Of a DNA stretch of 64,000 nucleotides, positions 34,401 through 44,300 are shown in pieces. Source of the stretch: Paraphysomonas bandaiensis (taxonomy: Eukaryota > Chrysophyceae); the NCBI GenBank assembly GCA_965644295.1, contig CBFFRP010000247.1:62001-126000 (forward strand), in the 5' to 3' direction. The notes under the pieces are model-generated. The model had not been told where the DNA came from and ran no database searches. It was given only the letters and a program-made list of their open reading frames with translations. The translations under genes and the position numbers were made by a program. Each line of letters opens with the position of its first letter. Positions within the stretch are counted from its first letter, which is position 1.

Positions 34401-37312
34401 TCTGCACCAGCATCAAGTGTGTATGGGTTAAGTTTAAATTTACTTGGGTCTGGGCTGACAGATTTAATATGGGATTGTAACACTGTTCCCTTGTAGATTT
34501 TCCACGAAAACCTAGTTCGATTAGACGCGGAACACTTCGGAAGCTTCGCAACGGCTTGCGCAGAAAACGGATCAAAGCGATTAATTCTTCTCAATGTCGA
34601 ACCGTCGATTGAAACAGAGGGTCTAGAATATAGAGATGAGCTCAGAACATTCACGGTTACGGACCGCGATGCCACACCGAGAGTCCCGTTGCGCATGAAA
34701 TTACTTAACGTGAGAGTAATGGTGTAGGTAGTTACCGACAAAAGGGAGAAAGGGACTTCGGTAGGAGCTGATGTGACAGTTGTTTTATTTAAAACCTTCA
34801 CGATATTACTCACATCACTCTTGTCTGCTGCAGACACCTTCCACTCAATAGCCTTCCATGCTCGTCCTCCATTTCCCGTGGATGCGGATGCATCCAACAC
34901 CAAGTCTGTCTGACACTCTCCACCGGGCTGAGAAGAGCTCAAATATACAATGGGCTGCAGAATGGTCTCCGGAAAGTCCACAGCTATGGACTGAGTACTA
35001 GAATAAATATTTCGAGTACATGATGTGACACCACTGCATGATGCCTTGATTGTGTTGGAACGCAACGTGATAACATCTTCCGGTTCCAACATTGATAGCA
35101 TTTGCCTATCTTTCACTCCTGTGCACAATCCAGAGCCGCAAAAAGTAATGGTAACACACCTGTCACTCAGCCAAGTACACGACGCGTACTGTACACCAAT
35201 AAATGAAAAGACCTCTCTACATTCCCACTCAGTATTGGATGATGAGCCCAGTACAGTTTTAGCATAATCAGTGCTGGAGTCAAAGCATACAGTCACCGAT
35301 TGTCCACTTTTGCTAAAAACCGCGCTGCGAAAGTCCGGCGGCGGCAGGCTATCGAATTCACCAATGACTTGTAACTTATGAGGAGGAGGGGATTTGTACT
35401 TCGTCGCCCCAGGACCAGTAATGTTCAAGACCACGAAATATATACGATGCGGATTCATTGGGTTAACTATGAACGACCGCAACAACCCATTGTTTCGGTT
35501 CGTAATGGAGAAATCAAAACCAGAGGGGGTAGATGTTATATTACCGACAACAGCACCTGATTCTTCCAGGAATAACGGTGTCACCGTAATAGCTGAGTCT
35601 TCCTCCGGAAACGCTTGTATATCAAACTGGAATATATACTTGGAGTTTGACGCTCCATACACACCATACTTTACGAATGTCGGGGCAGAAATGTATGAGA
35701 TTTCTCGACAACATAAGGTACGGTTGATCGTTTGTGTGATTAAAACTTCTTGTTGAGTGATACCAATGCCTGAAGAGTCTTCTATATAGCAATACACGCT
35801 GTATCCAGTAGAAGCGACCAAATTTGTAATATTCACCACAACACGGACAAACTCATGTGCACTGCCAGGAGGAACAATAACTGAATATCCTTCTGCTTTC
35901 AGTGCCGATCTGGTTATCGTTGTGACAGCAACCTCTTCCTCAGTAAACGCATTGCAATAGACTTGCCCTCCAATTGGGGTAGTTGATACATTTATTTCCA
36001 CCAGAGCATTAGTGCGAGCCGCAACGACAGATAACGATTCTATCGTGGGACTATTCTGCGCTACTAACTCTCGCGATGAAAACGACATAACCATAAAATA
36101 TTTTGATAGGGTAGAGGACGTCCCAACAATGCAGGATCCGCCTGTATATAAGGCAACAATACCCATCTCCGGCCTGCTGCATATCTTGGATGTTGCAGAC
36201 AACACGGAAGATAACTTGTCGCACCCAATACACAAAAAACCAGAAGACGCTGTCCATTCCACACCACCACATGAAAACGATCTGCTACGTTGAATTGAAT
36301 TTCCAGCCAATACGTCCACCAACATACTTGTCACTGTCAGGTTAGTGCAAGTGTAGTTGTACGAGAATCTCGTACTGTTAGAATGCGACACTCCAGAAAA
36401 TACAACCGACGCTTGATAATACTCGAGCTCAAATGGTGTTACCAAATTTCCAGAGATAAATTCTGCAAACGATTCATCTACTCTAGATGTATCTTCAAGG
36501 CTGTTTACGGCGTAAGACATAGTAGGCTCATTATCACCGTGAGAGATAGTCTGCAGTGCATTTCCTAGGTCTGCGTTGGAATTGTAAGCCTCATAAGCAG
36601 TTACGACTGCATAGGTTGGCAACGTAGTAGGTGCACTAGTAGGAAGCTTCGTTGGAAAAGCCGTGGGTGAACGAGTGGGCTTCTTAGTGGGGCTGACAGT
36701 CGGATGTGTTGTCGGTGGAGGCGTCGTTGGATGCAACGACGGTAAAGGAGTTGGTGAAATAGTGGGGGTAGTGGTTGGTCGATAGGAAGGTGAAGATGTT
36801 GGAGTTGGAGTTGGTTCCAGGGTAGGATGTAAAGTCGGAGCACCACTAGGTGTTACTGTGGGCAAATTTGTGGGACTTCTGGTAGGCTTTCGTGTTGGTC
36901 TTAGTGTTGGAATCGGGGAGATTGTTGGATGTCCACGACTAACATCGTAAGTTTCACAATTATCGTCTGGTATTCTGTAAGGGTAATCATCGCATATACA
37001 GCTTGTTCCATCTGAATTACACACTCCAACATCGTGACAATATATATTCCTTTCATTGGGGCTGCATATTTGACCCTCCTCTAACTCAGGCCCGATATGG
37101 TATGTGCTGCAATACTCACTGGCCCAATAGTTATATGGGTTATAACAGACACATCCTGTACCAGAGGAATCACAGGCCCCTCTCTCATTACACTGTGGTT
37201 CATTAGGGGTGTTTGGTACACATGATATAGCCTGAGTTCGAGTGTATAAGGAGTGTACGTGTATAACGATACTAATACAACACAGAGCGATCAAGTGATA
37301 TGTGAGCTTCAT
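28403..37312 (-). CDS. Polycystin/REJ-like giant membrane protein (intronless paralogue)
   Basis: A 2969-residue protein from the ATG at 37312, in one uninterrupted frame. A signal peptide (MKLTYHLIALCC..., about 1-23) precedes EGF-like Cys clusters, then a P-T-x-x-P-T repeat tract (about 134-235). A long PKD/REJ-like ectodomain follows, with CxxLHR..C and EGF-like modules shared with the upstream paralogue. A TM helix lies near residue 1914, a long Ser-rich cytoplasmic loop comes next, further TM segments sit near 2208, 2280, 2505-2570 and 2650-2720, and an acidic Ser-rich tail ends the protein. It resembles the 13196-23468 protein along the whole C-terminal half but lacks the NHL/LRR front. 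Family knowledge: REJ/polycystin-1-like proteins act in fertilisation, adhesion or ciliary sensing. The role here is inferred. Confidence 0.9.
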   Translation of the reverse strand: MKLTYHLIALCCISIVIHVHSLYTRTQAISCVPNTPNEPQCNERGACDSSGTGCVCYNPYNYWASEYCSTYHIGPELEEGQICSPNERNIYCHDVGVCNSDGTSCICDDYPYRIPDDNCETYDVSRGHPTISPIPTLRPTRKPTRSPTNLPTVTPSGAPTLHPTLEPTPTPTSSPSYRPTTTPTISPTPLPSLHPTTPPPTTHPTVSPTKKPTRSPTAFPTKLPTSAPTTLPTYAVVTAYEAYNSNADLGNALQTISHGDNEPTMSYAVNSLEDTSRVDESFAEFISGNLVTPFELEYYQASVVFSGVSHSNSTRFSYNYTCTNLTVTSMLVDVLAGNSIQRSRSFSCGGVEWTASSGFLCIGCDKLSSVLSATSKICSRPEMGIVALYTGGSCIVGTSSTLSKYFMVMSFSSRELVAQNSPTIESLSVVAARTNALVEINVSTTPIGGQVYCNAFTEEEVAVTTITRSALKAEGYSVIVPPGSAHEFVRVVVNITNLVASTGYSVYCYIEDSSGIGITQQEVLITQTINRTLCCREISYISAPTFVKYGVYGASNSKYIFQFDIQAFPEEDSAITVTPLFLEESGAVVGNITSTPSGFDFSITNRNNGLLRSFIVNPMNPHRIYFVVLNITGPGATKYKSPPPHKLQVIGEFDSLPPPDFRSAVFSKSGQSVTVCFDSSTDYAKTVLGSSSNTEWECREVFSFIGVQYASCTWLSDRCVTITFCGSGLCTGVKDRQMLSMLEPEDVITLRSNTIKASCSGVTSCTRNIYSSTQSIAVDFPETILQPIVYLSSSQPGGECQTDLVLDASASTGNGGRAWKAIEWKVSAADKSDVSNIVKVLNKTTVTSAPTEVPFSLLSVTTYTITLTLSNFMRNGTLGVASRSVTVNVLSSSLYSRPSVSIDGSTLRRINRFDPFSAQAVAKLPKCSASNRTRFSWKIYKGTVLQSHIKSVSPDPSKFKLNPYTLDAGAEYRIYVYATLENGASNVASLSLTVDVGSVYVSIRGASTLLISPTSTLELDASNSVQEDVAPWESTSNSLMLSWSCAVTGMLKAVDGMNFGQSCDSLLSVSQPSYVPVESTVPINVEGMIGGVEYTFTAAAFAADGGFQYDTTTVQVADIEGDIAHPTISTSIKKFSSSSILQILGQISRTAGSTSSVLATWELYDDSGNPLPLQSYVRTPVSKIFANASQSYPLSCVPNSFVSGSSYTFRLSTAILYSDMSTSDVLYSELTVTANGPPSSGELRISPTEGIGMETLYFFDAPYWIDDIDDYPLYYTFYYKLVATKSGNNTIAPAMTLALASQKSNIHTIMPSGLRSQNYTIICSVRVTDAYGAAEDSSTTIISYDGETSAYVSSLESFVNAAVLSGDLIAIVQTVNTGALALSAVDCSDAPDCTALHRFPCDSVANTCGVCVDGYSGVYGSSNTACVEETELNVHSSMGSLCDTDMDCAPLVCLFGTCSQPEKSCPTDVANTICSGHGVCSFVATSSLAKRDTCIVDDSSCVARCSCSADFYGAGCGLTLAEYANRSNTRTLMCQSLEYLITNTDPSDELMAALSSTLSTAFDPTDVVTTDVLVSCLSVLRLLKNITDMGYLSNEGLLNELYTSPHASLGNVLSSFTSALSLMLEDGAIGDDDTKLSLVEMIEYEISETADSIISSVSSSMVGGESTYEIVSSGVKMSVSYGDAEDLSNGLLTPPASDVSDNLPAILLPASGLKACGASASDGQYVRLSMLEWSNNPYISTINSTSLRTLSSRVLRFTSVSVGETIDEPTIDEEYNTTYELVMQYNSPQNWSKADPSCTTFTEGSLSSCPCEVLSYTEYEVKFECSNLIDLCPPTSSRRRLQALNDMNTDHPHYYHYDVLRRRLDFEYEEGDDDGEGASSNLLEYGAMVNSIGTELTTTLLNNPADIITNMQAMIPLLTVLSVMFFIMIITIIWLSYWDEYDANYIRYVQKAYGADKVSRKSDVIEINAPRKLDLSSAFMTPRYWKIFGVQKRGTKQRPVKVATMESITRSRIMSETDVSKFSRGVDHSVGQNTSTPPCGQSRDSANDELSEKSLYSECTTSVSNSSQRSPSLRSGNAERFFTKHIDSFDSDDNTNDIHVISVESSSRESPKVNFEEIESSTKYGKKSIIPNSQSKLPKIAEDVRRPRPGLFMYLTEKVGQYFDEALPPSSLLAEKDPLSRFFTAVVREHDWIRIFTYPSLRLSRVHRYFIVCTYVLIILFVDALFFGILFPDDQSCEEYNNTSVEECESDPSPYSSALKKCVWDSDEETCTLRPPPSSVQFYMVVAVSVSLLSVLPQVIVAHIIEDYASQKPRWGAASTQKSSIQQYRELSELHKSISHMLGDYKHSEFKRHMELHTYYDHLSVEEEANILLADVDAFLNKATASTSYPWRVSELSDDRKANLDAIQRALGVYVDGTPEPLSLKQRVLFHTARERIEWKLSRVRDQVQDIQADMETFIEGEEGCRDTALIQHFILEQISPMKRFLLRKQFFQFDNANPAEVDGTTWLMCWALIISIWLFCMYWILQWAAMHSRVTMVAWGAQVVIAVIQDVFINEVILVMVTHVFVIENLRPQLKKIYHTLNYIMNVKVCNGDDNEVYDDVRVVQHLSASCRAARTEKLKHLPASQLLMRLDDKDVALCRGNRDNKMGKLTLLCIAIPVAIALSHEMVQECLLDVIIPTAWCCFIIANGYLYEVSPYLLALPYVLLCLGMLYRYGYLLPKRKMEAKLATCSPVPQRTTPTSSFRMSRSTSTSKKCNGDRNVSLREEHDKVWKNMNLSMGLTAQTFDFSVHSEATDPMGKNKSKPFIPRDITRLKVKSNVKDFVFADSTDEPVTKLMNKIVWRAPTHMYVSSKRLVQSGRSLIHDRELTSTSEEESIKYDCEVSMGSSDSKPLSYSEKSETASESHCSEVKDVLGALPMGPSVTDGSHNQWDEVSTDFSELTMSEMFLDDRSTATGTTQGGYEELKISP

Positions 37313-37426
37313 GCTCTTGTATATGGCAACCACAGAGGAGCCTCTTTTATATCTGTGGTGAGTCTTATGTTTTCAATGATACAGAAGGGATAAATTAATA
37401 TACTTCACTGTTACTTAAGATGACTG

Positions 37427-37454
37427 TATGTATGTATGTATGTATGTATGTATG
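37427..37454. repeat. Short (TATG)n array
   Basis: About seven TATG units lie in the spacer upstream of the 28403-37312 gene, roughly 110 bp from the left end of the Tc1/mariner-type element. Confidence 0.9.
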
Positions 37455-37561
37455 AGGAGGGAACACACACAGAACTCTATGGGTGATGTATGGTACATAT
37501 ATACCGCACTGTACAGAGACATACACACAAGCTGTGCATACGAAGAGATGGTATACAGCTA

Positions 37562-37759
37562 TTGTGAGGGAGAGCGGGTGTGAAAAAAACTTTTTTTTCT
37601 CTCTTCTTCAATCTTCTTTGATCGCGATTACAAAACTTGCTCACCTACATTAAACAGTACCATAAACCCACAATTACCATGATAAGCACTGCAAATCAAG
37701 GTGATTTCTTCTACAATGTGTTGAAGCAACCTTCTCTCACATGTTTGTCATTCGCAGCA
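37562..37759 (+). repeat. Left terminal inverted repeat
   Basis: Matches the right repeat over its full length with no difference seen, including a palindrome-like A7-C-T8 run. Its inner end (ttcgcagca) lies 11 bp before the transposase ATG, so it probably carries the promoter. Confidence 0.95.
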
Positions 37760-37769
37760 CCATATTTAC

Positions 37770-38801
37770 ATGTATTCCGAGGCTTTCCGTCTTTTAATTT
37801 TGGATGTGTTTGATCACTCTCTGGAAATCACAAATTCTGTGGCCGCATCACTAGATCATATATACGAGAAATACGATGTGTCCCAAAGCACAGTTAGAAG
37901 GTGGTTGGACAAATATCTGGACACTGGATCAGTTAAACCAGAGTCTTCACACCATTCGCACCACACTGTCATTTCACTCGAGCATATCAATTTTGTTAAA
38001 GAGTTGCTGGCAGAAAATTCAACTTATTCCAACGAAGAATTATGCGAAAAGGTTTTTAATGTGTACGGCGTGGCGTACTTGGAGCACCAAATGAAGCATG
38101 CCATGAACACTGAGGGCTATACCGTAAAAGTTTGTCAAAGAATTTCCCACAACAGAAATGAGGGCTTGAGGCGTTACTATAAGAATAATTTGGCCCGATC
38201 ATTGGATGAAATTCCAGCTCGCTGCTATGCTGTTGTGGACGAATCACATCTCAAGCCGGCAGAAGTTCTACGCCGATATGGGCGTTCACCACATGGCTAC
38301 CCTGCCTTCGTGAGTGGTGATGTTATAGGCCACTTCAATCCCCAAGTTAGTTGTTGTGCCATTGCTGCAATGTCTATCGAAGGAGTTTTTGCTGTTACTG
38401 TACACGAAGAAAATGTTGATCATAATACATTTCTAGATGCCCTAGAACATGACATCTTTCCCCACATGAACCCTTTTCCTGGGGATCGCAGTGTGCTGCT
38501 CATGGATAATGCTTCGACGCACGTGAAGATAGATATTTATAATATGTGTGCAGAATTCGGCGTGATGGTTGTGTTTCTCCCCCCTTATTCTTATGATTTT
38601 TCACCAATTGAACCCGTATTTCATCTTGCCAAAGCGCACATTAGAAAGAAGTGGGGAATTATGTACGCATATAAACCACTTGCAGCTCAACTACATGAAG
38701 CTTTGTGGTCATGCTGTACTGCCGAAACTGCGTGCAATTTATTCAATCGAGTGGATATTACCGTTACTTGGAAAGAACAGTGCGAAGCCTGTAACTATTG
38801 A
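37770..38801 (+). CDS. Tc1/mariner-superfamily DD34E transposase
   Basis: A 343-residue protein. The N-terminal helix-turn-helix region (about 20-55, YDVSQSTVRRWLDKYL) would bind the terminal repeats. The DDE_3-type catalytic core has D157 (VVDESH), D246 (LLMDNAS) and E281 (FSPIEP), with 34 residues between the last two: DD34E. Length and spacing are normal for Tc1-like transposases, and no stop interrupts the frame. It catalyses cut-and-paste excision and integration at TA. It lies inside a complete element with intact repeats, so it may be functional. Confidence 0.95.
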   Translation: MYSEAFRLLILDVFDHSLEITNSVAASLDHIYEKYDVSQSTVRRWLDKYLDTGSVKPESSHHSHHTVISLEHINFVKELLAENSTYSNEELCEKVFNVYGVAYLEHQMKHAMNTEGYTVKVCQRISHNRNEGLRRYYKNNLARSLDEIPARCYAVVDESHLKPAEVLRRYGRSPHGYPAFVSGDVIGHFNPQVSCCAIAAMSIEGVFAVTVHEENVDHNTFLDALEHDIFPHMNPFPGDRSVLLMDNASTHVKIDIYNMCAEFGVMVVFLPPYSYDFSPIEPVFHLAKAHIRKKWGIMYAYKPLAAQLHEALWSCCTAETACNLFNRVDITVTWKEQCEACNY

Positions 38802-39155
38802 TCATTTGCAGATTATACTCTATACTCTACTCACTAGTTACTAATATAGATGTACTGATGATTGAATGTGATATGCTTGCTACTACTTCGTGATAGAATA
38901 TGATTAATTATACGCAATAGATTCAAGTAATATTAATAAATCAAAAAAACAAAATTTTGAAAAGTTTGTGGAGAATTTAAAATATCAGTTCATACAGTTG
39001 CATACTAAGAAGAAAAAAGAAAATCGGTTAGTGAGTCTAAACCTAAATTTCGATGCATCGGAGCGTATGTGTTAAATTCATCCAAAAATTACCAAGATTC
39101 GAAATAAATAATAAATGAGACCCGGCAGATAACGATTGACTGCAATCTGTTCTAT

Positions 39156-40840
39156 TTAGTAAGGGTCGGCAGGATAAGGAATTTCATACTCGGCCTCATA
39201 TGCTATCCACTCACCCCTCTCATCCTTTCGCATTCCTTCTCCCCAGGCAAATCGCTGTTGGCGATAACGCGATGCATAATCAAAATCCCTGTGGCCGTGG
39301 TAATATTCTGGCGGGTAGCCATACAGCATGTGATGCGGATAATGCCGAGGAGCAGATCCCTGTGGGTAATACGGAGGAAGCTGCTGCTGAAAAGGAAAAC
39401 CCCCAGTTGGATAAATAGGAGGGGGTATACCCCGTAGGGCGATGGTCCACAGTCTGGTGGAAGGGGAAAAGGGACACCAAAAGAAGGGCCACTACTTCCA
39501 GCAGGGGGAACACCAATTGGGATAGGCCAACCTTGTGCTGGAACACCTGGAGGAGCTGGTAGAGCAGGGGGCGGTGGTGGTGGCGGGTGTGGTCCTATTC
39601 GAACCGACGAGAATATGATATTTTCACGGGCTGCAGGTATTGGCTTATTACCCCCCTTGAGGTCACTATATTTTGGGAAGCCTTGACCCATCCAATCCAA
39701 CTTGAGAACCCATGTATCGAGTGTCGGGTCATACTCCAACGGGTCTTCAGCTGCACGTTCTTCACCTTCTAGGGTACTAAAGTATTCACATAAGTATGTT
39801 CTTAACTGCGAGTAGCTCTTTACTTTCTTGCCCTCGGGAAGCTCGAGTAGATCTTTCAATTTGCTATCAGAAATCAAATCTTTCTTGCTCCAAGCTTTGG
39901 CACGACATCGCTCGATATGCAAGCGATTCCTTTGTGCTTCCAAATGACTCGATGTGTCCGCCGCATCATGTTCACTGGCGGTTGAAAGCTTAAGACCTGA
40001 TTGACCACCGTGACCAAATCCTCTCTGCTTACGGATACCACTTTGCATACTTTTTGGAGGATTAAGCTCGAAGAGTCTTTGACCCTCTTCACTGCACTCG
40101 GTCATGGCTTCTTTCATTGCCGGTGACCAGTACGTGTTCATATCATTTCCTGGACGATGATTCAGGCCAACTTTGAAATATTTTGAGTGCATGTATTTAC
40201 AGAGGGGAAGATCATTCTGTTTATGTTTAACAAGCGCAAGGGAAGAATCAACAAAGCTGAGCTGTCTCTGTAGTATCACATCGTCTGGGCAATTTTGGAA
40301 CGGGACACCAGCAATCACCACATAGTGGGAAGCGTTTTCCCGACAACACTTCCTATCGTGATCTGTCTGGCGTCTAGTGGGAAGTAACGGTATGTCCAAT
40401 TCTCCATCGGGAGGGATCATGTGGAAATTACCAATGATACCAGAACTTGTTGCAGTTCGAACAGTAATACCTCTGCTGAAGTCTATCCTGAGTTGGTCGT
40501 TGAAGTCTGATAGTGGTGGCAATAACTTTTGATTATACGCTTGCCTCGCTACGCCCTCAACGAGTGCATGCAAGAATGCATGACCTTTGACACGCCAGAT
40601 ATTACTATCGTCTTCAAAAAGATTACCTCCTGGAATCTAAAAAAAATGTTATATTAAAACATCTTTAGCAGTAATTGCAGTAATTCTCACCCAAATCGTT
40701 AATTGGTCTGTCGAAGAAGTTAACTCGGACCGATTTACAGAGAATGCCTGTGCTTCCTCTCGAAATTTAGTCAAAGCGACAATTTTTACTCGCACCCACA
40801 GACCTTCTTCTATTTCAGAGTTTTGGCTGTCTGATGACAT
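39156..40840 (-). CDS. Unrecognised companion protein of the Tc1/mariner-type element
   Basis: A three-exon model: 40840-40691, 40636-39431, 39386-39156, with GT-AG introns of 54 and 44 bp, both phase 0, giving about 528 residues. The second intron replaces a nonsense-like frame with an aromatic/proline-rich tail (QQLPPYYPQG..., ending EIPYPADPY). The central part has a K/E-rich helix-like segment, and DWMGQGFPKYSDLKGG precedes a poly-proline run (GPHPPPPPPP). I recognise no domain; splicing factor SF1 was considered because of the proline tail, but no KH motif is present. The ATG at 40840 is the first base inside the right inverted repeat. Convergent with the transposase, it is carried as element cargo or an accessory transposition factor. 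Confidence 0.75.
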
Positions 40841-41038
40841 GCTGCGAATGACAAACATGTGAGAGAAGGTTGCTTCAACACATTGTAGAAGAAATCACCT
40901 TGATTTGCAGTGCTTATCATGGTAATTGTGGGTTTATGGTACTGTTTAATGTAGGTGAGCAAGTTTTGTAATCGCGATCAAAGAAGATTGAAGAAGAGAG
41001 AAAAAAAAGTTTTTTTCACACCCGCTCTCCCTCACAAT
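40840..41038 (-). repeat. Right terminal inverted repeat
   Basis: Exact inverse of 37562-37759. The companion gene's start codon sits at its inner boundary, and another in-frame ATG lies 18 bp farther inside it (40858). Confidence 0.95.
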
Positions 41039-41196
41039 ACCGTATATATGAAAGTCTCGTTGAACAATATGTACATCGTATCGTAACCAACTGGTGGACG
41101 ACTCTCCTGCAGACCAGAATATGAAGCCCAACCTGCTCGACAAAAATTTCAGCGAATGTTATAGAAACGAAAATACACTGTACAGAGTACTGTAGT

Positions 41197-41285
41197 CATG
41201 TATGTATGCATGTATGTATGTATGTATGTATGTATGTATGTATGTATGTATGTATGTATGTATGTATGTATGTATGTATGTATGT
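41197..41285. repeat. (TATG)n microsatellite
   Basis: About 90 bp of TATG units with one GCATG interruption. It ends about 80 bp upstream of the ATG at 41367. Confidence 0.95.
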
Positions 41286-41366
41286 ACAGTTACATGCAGT
41301 TGACTGTGTGAATGTGTCCACAGTATTGCAGTTTGGAGTATCTCTACTTAGTTTCTATATCTGACG

Positions 41367-44300
41367 ATGATACGTCGATCCAAGATAAAGAGGAAGACCG
41401 CCGCTCCTCCCCCTTCTTCTTCAGTCAAGAAGGCGGTTGCAAAGCCGGTTGTTATTCCTGAGTTTCATTATATCAAAACTTGTACTCATAATTTAGGTAT
41501 ACATACATATACATATACATGTATAGGATAATATATATACACAGAGATAGATAAAGATACTGGTAAAGGCACAGCTAAAGAAAGAGGATTACTATGTCCA
41601 ATGTGTAAGTTGATAGAGAGAGAGACGGCCTCATGGGTTCAAGATGAAAGAGATCGCAATGAAAGGATTCGTATGCAGAGTTTCTATCGACGAGCAGAGA
41701 TGCGATACTGTCTATTAAGAGAATGGTCAAAGAATCAACTTTCTGGATATGGACGTATCTTGGAGGGGCACCACGCTGAGATCGTGTTATGTTCAGGTAT
41801 AGTGGAGGCCCTCGCTAATAGTGCTAATCTAGAGCACGACCTCATGGATCTCGAGAAAAATTTGAACAAACGTAATAGAATATTAGAAGTAGGGGACTAC
41901 GCAGCGACTTATATACAATGTCGTGTTCGTGGAATGTGTACTCGTCTTCGTGTTCGTGATTTCATGTTACGAAGATTCGAATACAGCCATGAAACCAATC
42001 GACGAGCTGCATACTTTATTGATAAAGCGAACGGCTCAAAATGGCACGAACCCCCCAAAATCATTGGTCAGTTTCCTCCGACTACACCAAGGACAATACA
42101 GCGTCGATTGAGGTACCAAGAGGGCTTGCGTGTGCAACGACTAAATAAATTTATGAGAATAATGAATGCCAATGAAAATAATGTACGTACACTATGGGAA
42201 ATTCTGGAACAAAATATGGTCTATATGAGGCAAATGGTACTTCTTAGAGATGTCCTGCATAGTTCAATGGAAGCGCTTGCTTTGAGACGACGACAGGCTG
42301 GGGAACACCCTACCGTGAAACTTATCCCTTCTTCGAGCACCTCTGAGAATGAAGTGTCGGTCGGAAAAAACACTCGTCGTCGTCGAGCTACCCGCAATGA
42401 ACCTCCACCTGATATGACCGAGCAATCTGGATTTCCATTTTGGTTTACCGTTTCGAACCCTGCCCCATCTGCGAGGCAGATATATATGTCTTTGGTGTTG
42501 GAGACTGAGCCTCTGCCATCAGAACTTGTCATCAGTATGACTGATGAAGAGAAGGCTGCAGCAGAAGAAACGAAAGTGATGGCCACATTTGTGAATTCAG
42601 ATAAGCCAGATGAAATTAAGGTACTGTTGTTTAGAATTAATGGTTTACATGGTAATGCGCAACACTAATATTCGAATAAATGCGTTGCTACTTTTTTCCC
42701 AATTCTACACTTCTCATCTCAGGAAGATCAACCAATAGGATATTATATAATGCCTATACGCAGGAAGAGTCGACTAAAGAAGAGGAACCGCTGACGGTGA
42801 ATCGTCGCTTTCAGATATTAGACCAGCGCGTATGGGAAATGATGATGTGCTTTACGGCTGACGAAATGGTGCGTTTTGTATCTCTGTATAAAAGGCGGTA
42901 ATTTTGCCATATTGTATTTTATCAGCTTAATGTTTATACGTGCGGATATATTCTGTAGTATGTGATCTCATTATTTGTGACAGATTCAGAAATTAGCTAA
43001 GGCTGAAGAAATTGGTCCAGCATTATCAAGCTGTGCCCAAATAGCTGAGGACACCCACGGAATATGGCATGCTAACCCCTCCGATGACGAGGACAGTGAT
43101 AATGATTCTCAAGCTGTAGTGGAGAACCCGCCTGAATCCCCCAAGCGTGAGCTAATTCGTATGCAGACGCACGCAACTCTTTCTCCTGTTGTCAAGACCG
43201 TAGCAAAGAATGAATTTGATGGCATTGAGGAGGGCGATGTGAGGGAGGAAGGTGAAGCTAGTATCTACACTTTTGAAGATTCTCCACTGAAACGATTGCA
43301 CACGACAAATGACATTGAAGCTGCACAAAAGGAAGCAGATGAAAGAGAAGCTGAGCGGAAGTTACAGAAAACAGGAAAAAGAAGAAAAAAGTATAAAGAC
43401 GAGAGTCTCTATATACCTATTCAACTACAAATTCACCCATACTACAGTAAGCGTAGCCCGGTGGGTATGTTTCGCTTGTTTTTTATCGATGGAATACTTC
43501 TGGCTGCTTGTCATGCATCGCATTGGACCCATTACTCAGAGGTATGCTTGAATGAGTTTTGCTTGCTAAAATTGTTAGTCAAGCGTTTGTACTGATAACA
43601 TTTTTCATGTGTTGTATAGGTGTGGAAATGGCGCAATAATGTAGCTAAATGTTTCTTGGAGTTTTCTCAGACTGAAAAAATAAAGTCTATGGTACAAAAC
43701 TTGATAGAAAAGGCAAATGAAACTCGAGATGGTAGAGGTGCTGATTGGGGCTTGGTTAAACCGGCATTCACAACTGACACACTATCACAACCTAAAACTC
43801 CGAGTCGTGGCAGGTTCGTGTATGGCTTATTCATTTGATGTTCGATATCTAAAGTATGCCGCAGTGGCAGTTGTTTGTCGGTTGCTCTTCCGGATGAAAA
43901 GAAAATATTTGGTACGAGCCCCATGATAGGCCCCTCCCCGCTAACCTCTGAAGAGTATAAACGCGTAGATCAGAAATACAGGTGCTATATTAATGATATG
44001 ATACTGTGTCGCGTAGTGTTTGGATTCTGCTATAGCAGTATTGTTTAGGTTTTGAAGCAAATGCTGTAATGACATATGAACATAACGTCGCATGTCGCAA
44101 GGTTTCTTCGCAAAATGAAAGTCTGGAAAGATTACAAGAGGAAGACGCTTTCGAGATTTCGACCGTCAAATGACGATTCAGGTGTGCACTGAATTGCCGT
44201 TATTGTCGTAGTTTTCATTTATTAATCACAGACGAAGAAGACTATGGTACGAGTGTAATAGCTAATAATCCAGCTCCGGGCGTGATCAATCAAATTCCGC

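Larger units (their letters stand above)
37562..41038. mobile_element. Two-gene Tc1/mariner-type transposon
   Basis: Perfect terminal inverted repeats of about 198 bp (37562-37759 and 40840-41038) begin TTGTGAGGGAGAGCGGGTG. The element is flanked by the dinucleotide TA on both sides (37560-37561 and 41039-41040), the target duplication of the IS630-Tc1-mariner superfamily. Inside are two convergent genes, each starting at or just inside a repeat: a DD34E transposase (37770-38801, +) and a spliced gene of unknown function (40840-39156, -). Identical repeats and two intact genes suggest recent transposition. Confidence 0.93.

Noticed and set aside
28403-37312. Numerous open frames on the opposite strand and in other frames
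   Set aside because: They overlap the 2969-residue frame with its clear signal peptide, repeats and TM helices, and show no features of their own.
39203-39430. Unspliced C-terminus of the transposon companion protein ending MRGVSG
   Set aside because: A 44-bp GT-AG intron shifts to a Tyr/Pro-rich frame whose composition continues the upstream sequence; the unspliced tail looks like random translation.
39156-40840. Identification as splicing factor SF1/BBP from its proline-rich tail
   Set aside because: No KH or Qua2 motif is visible; proline richness alone is not diagnostic.
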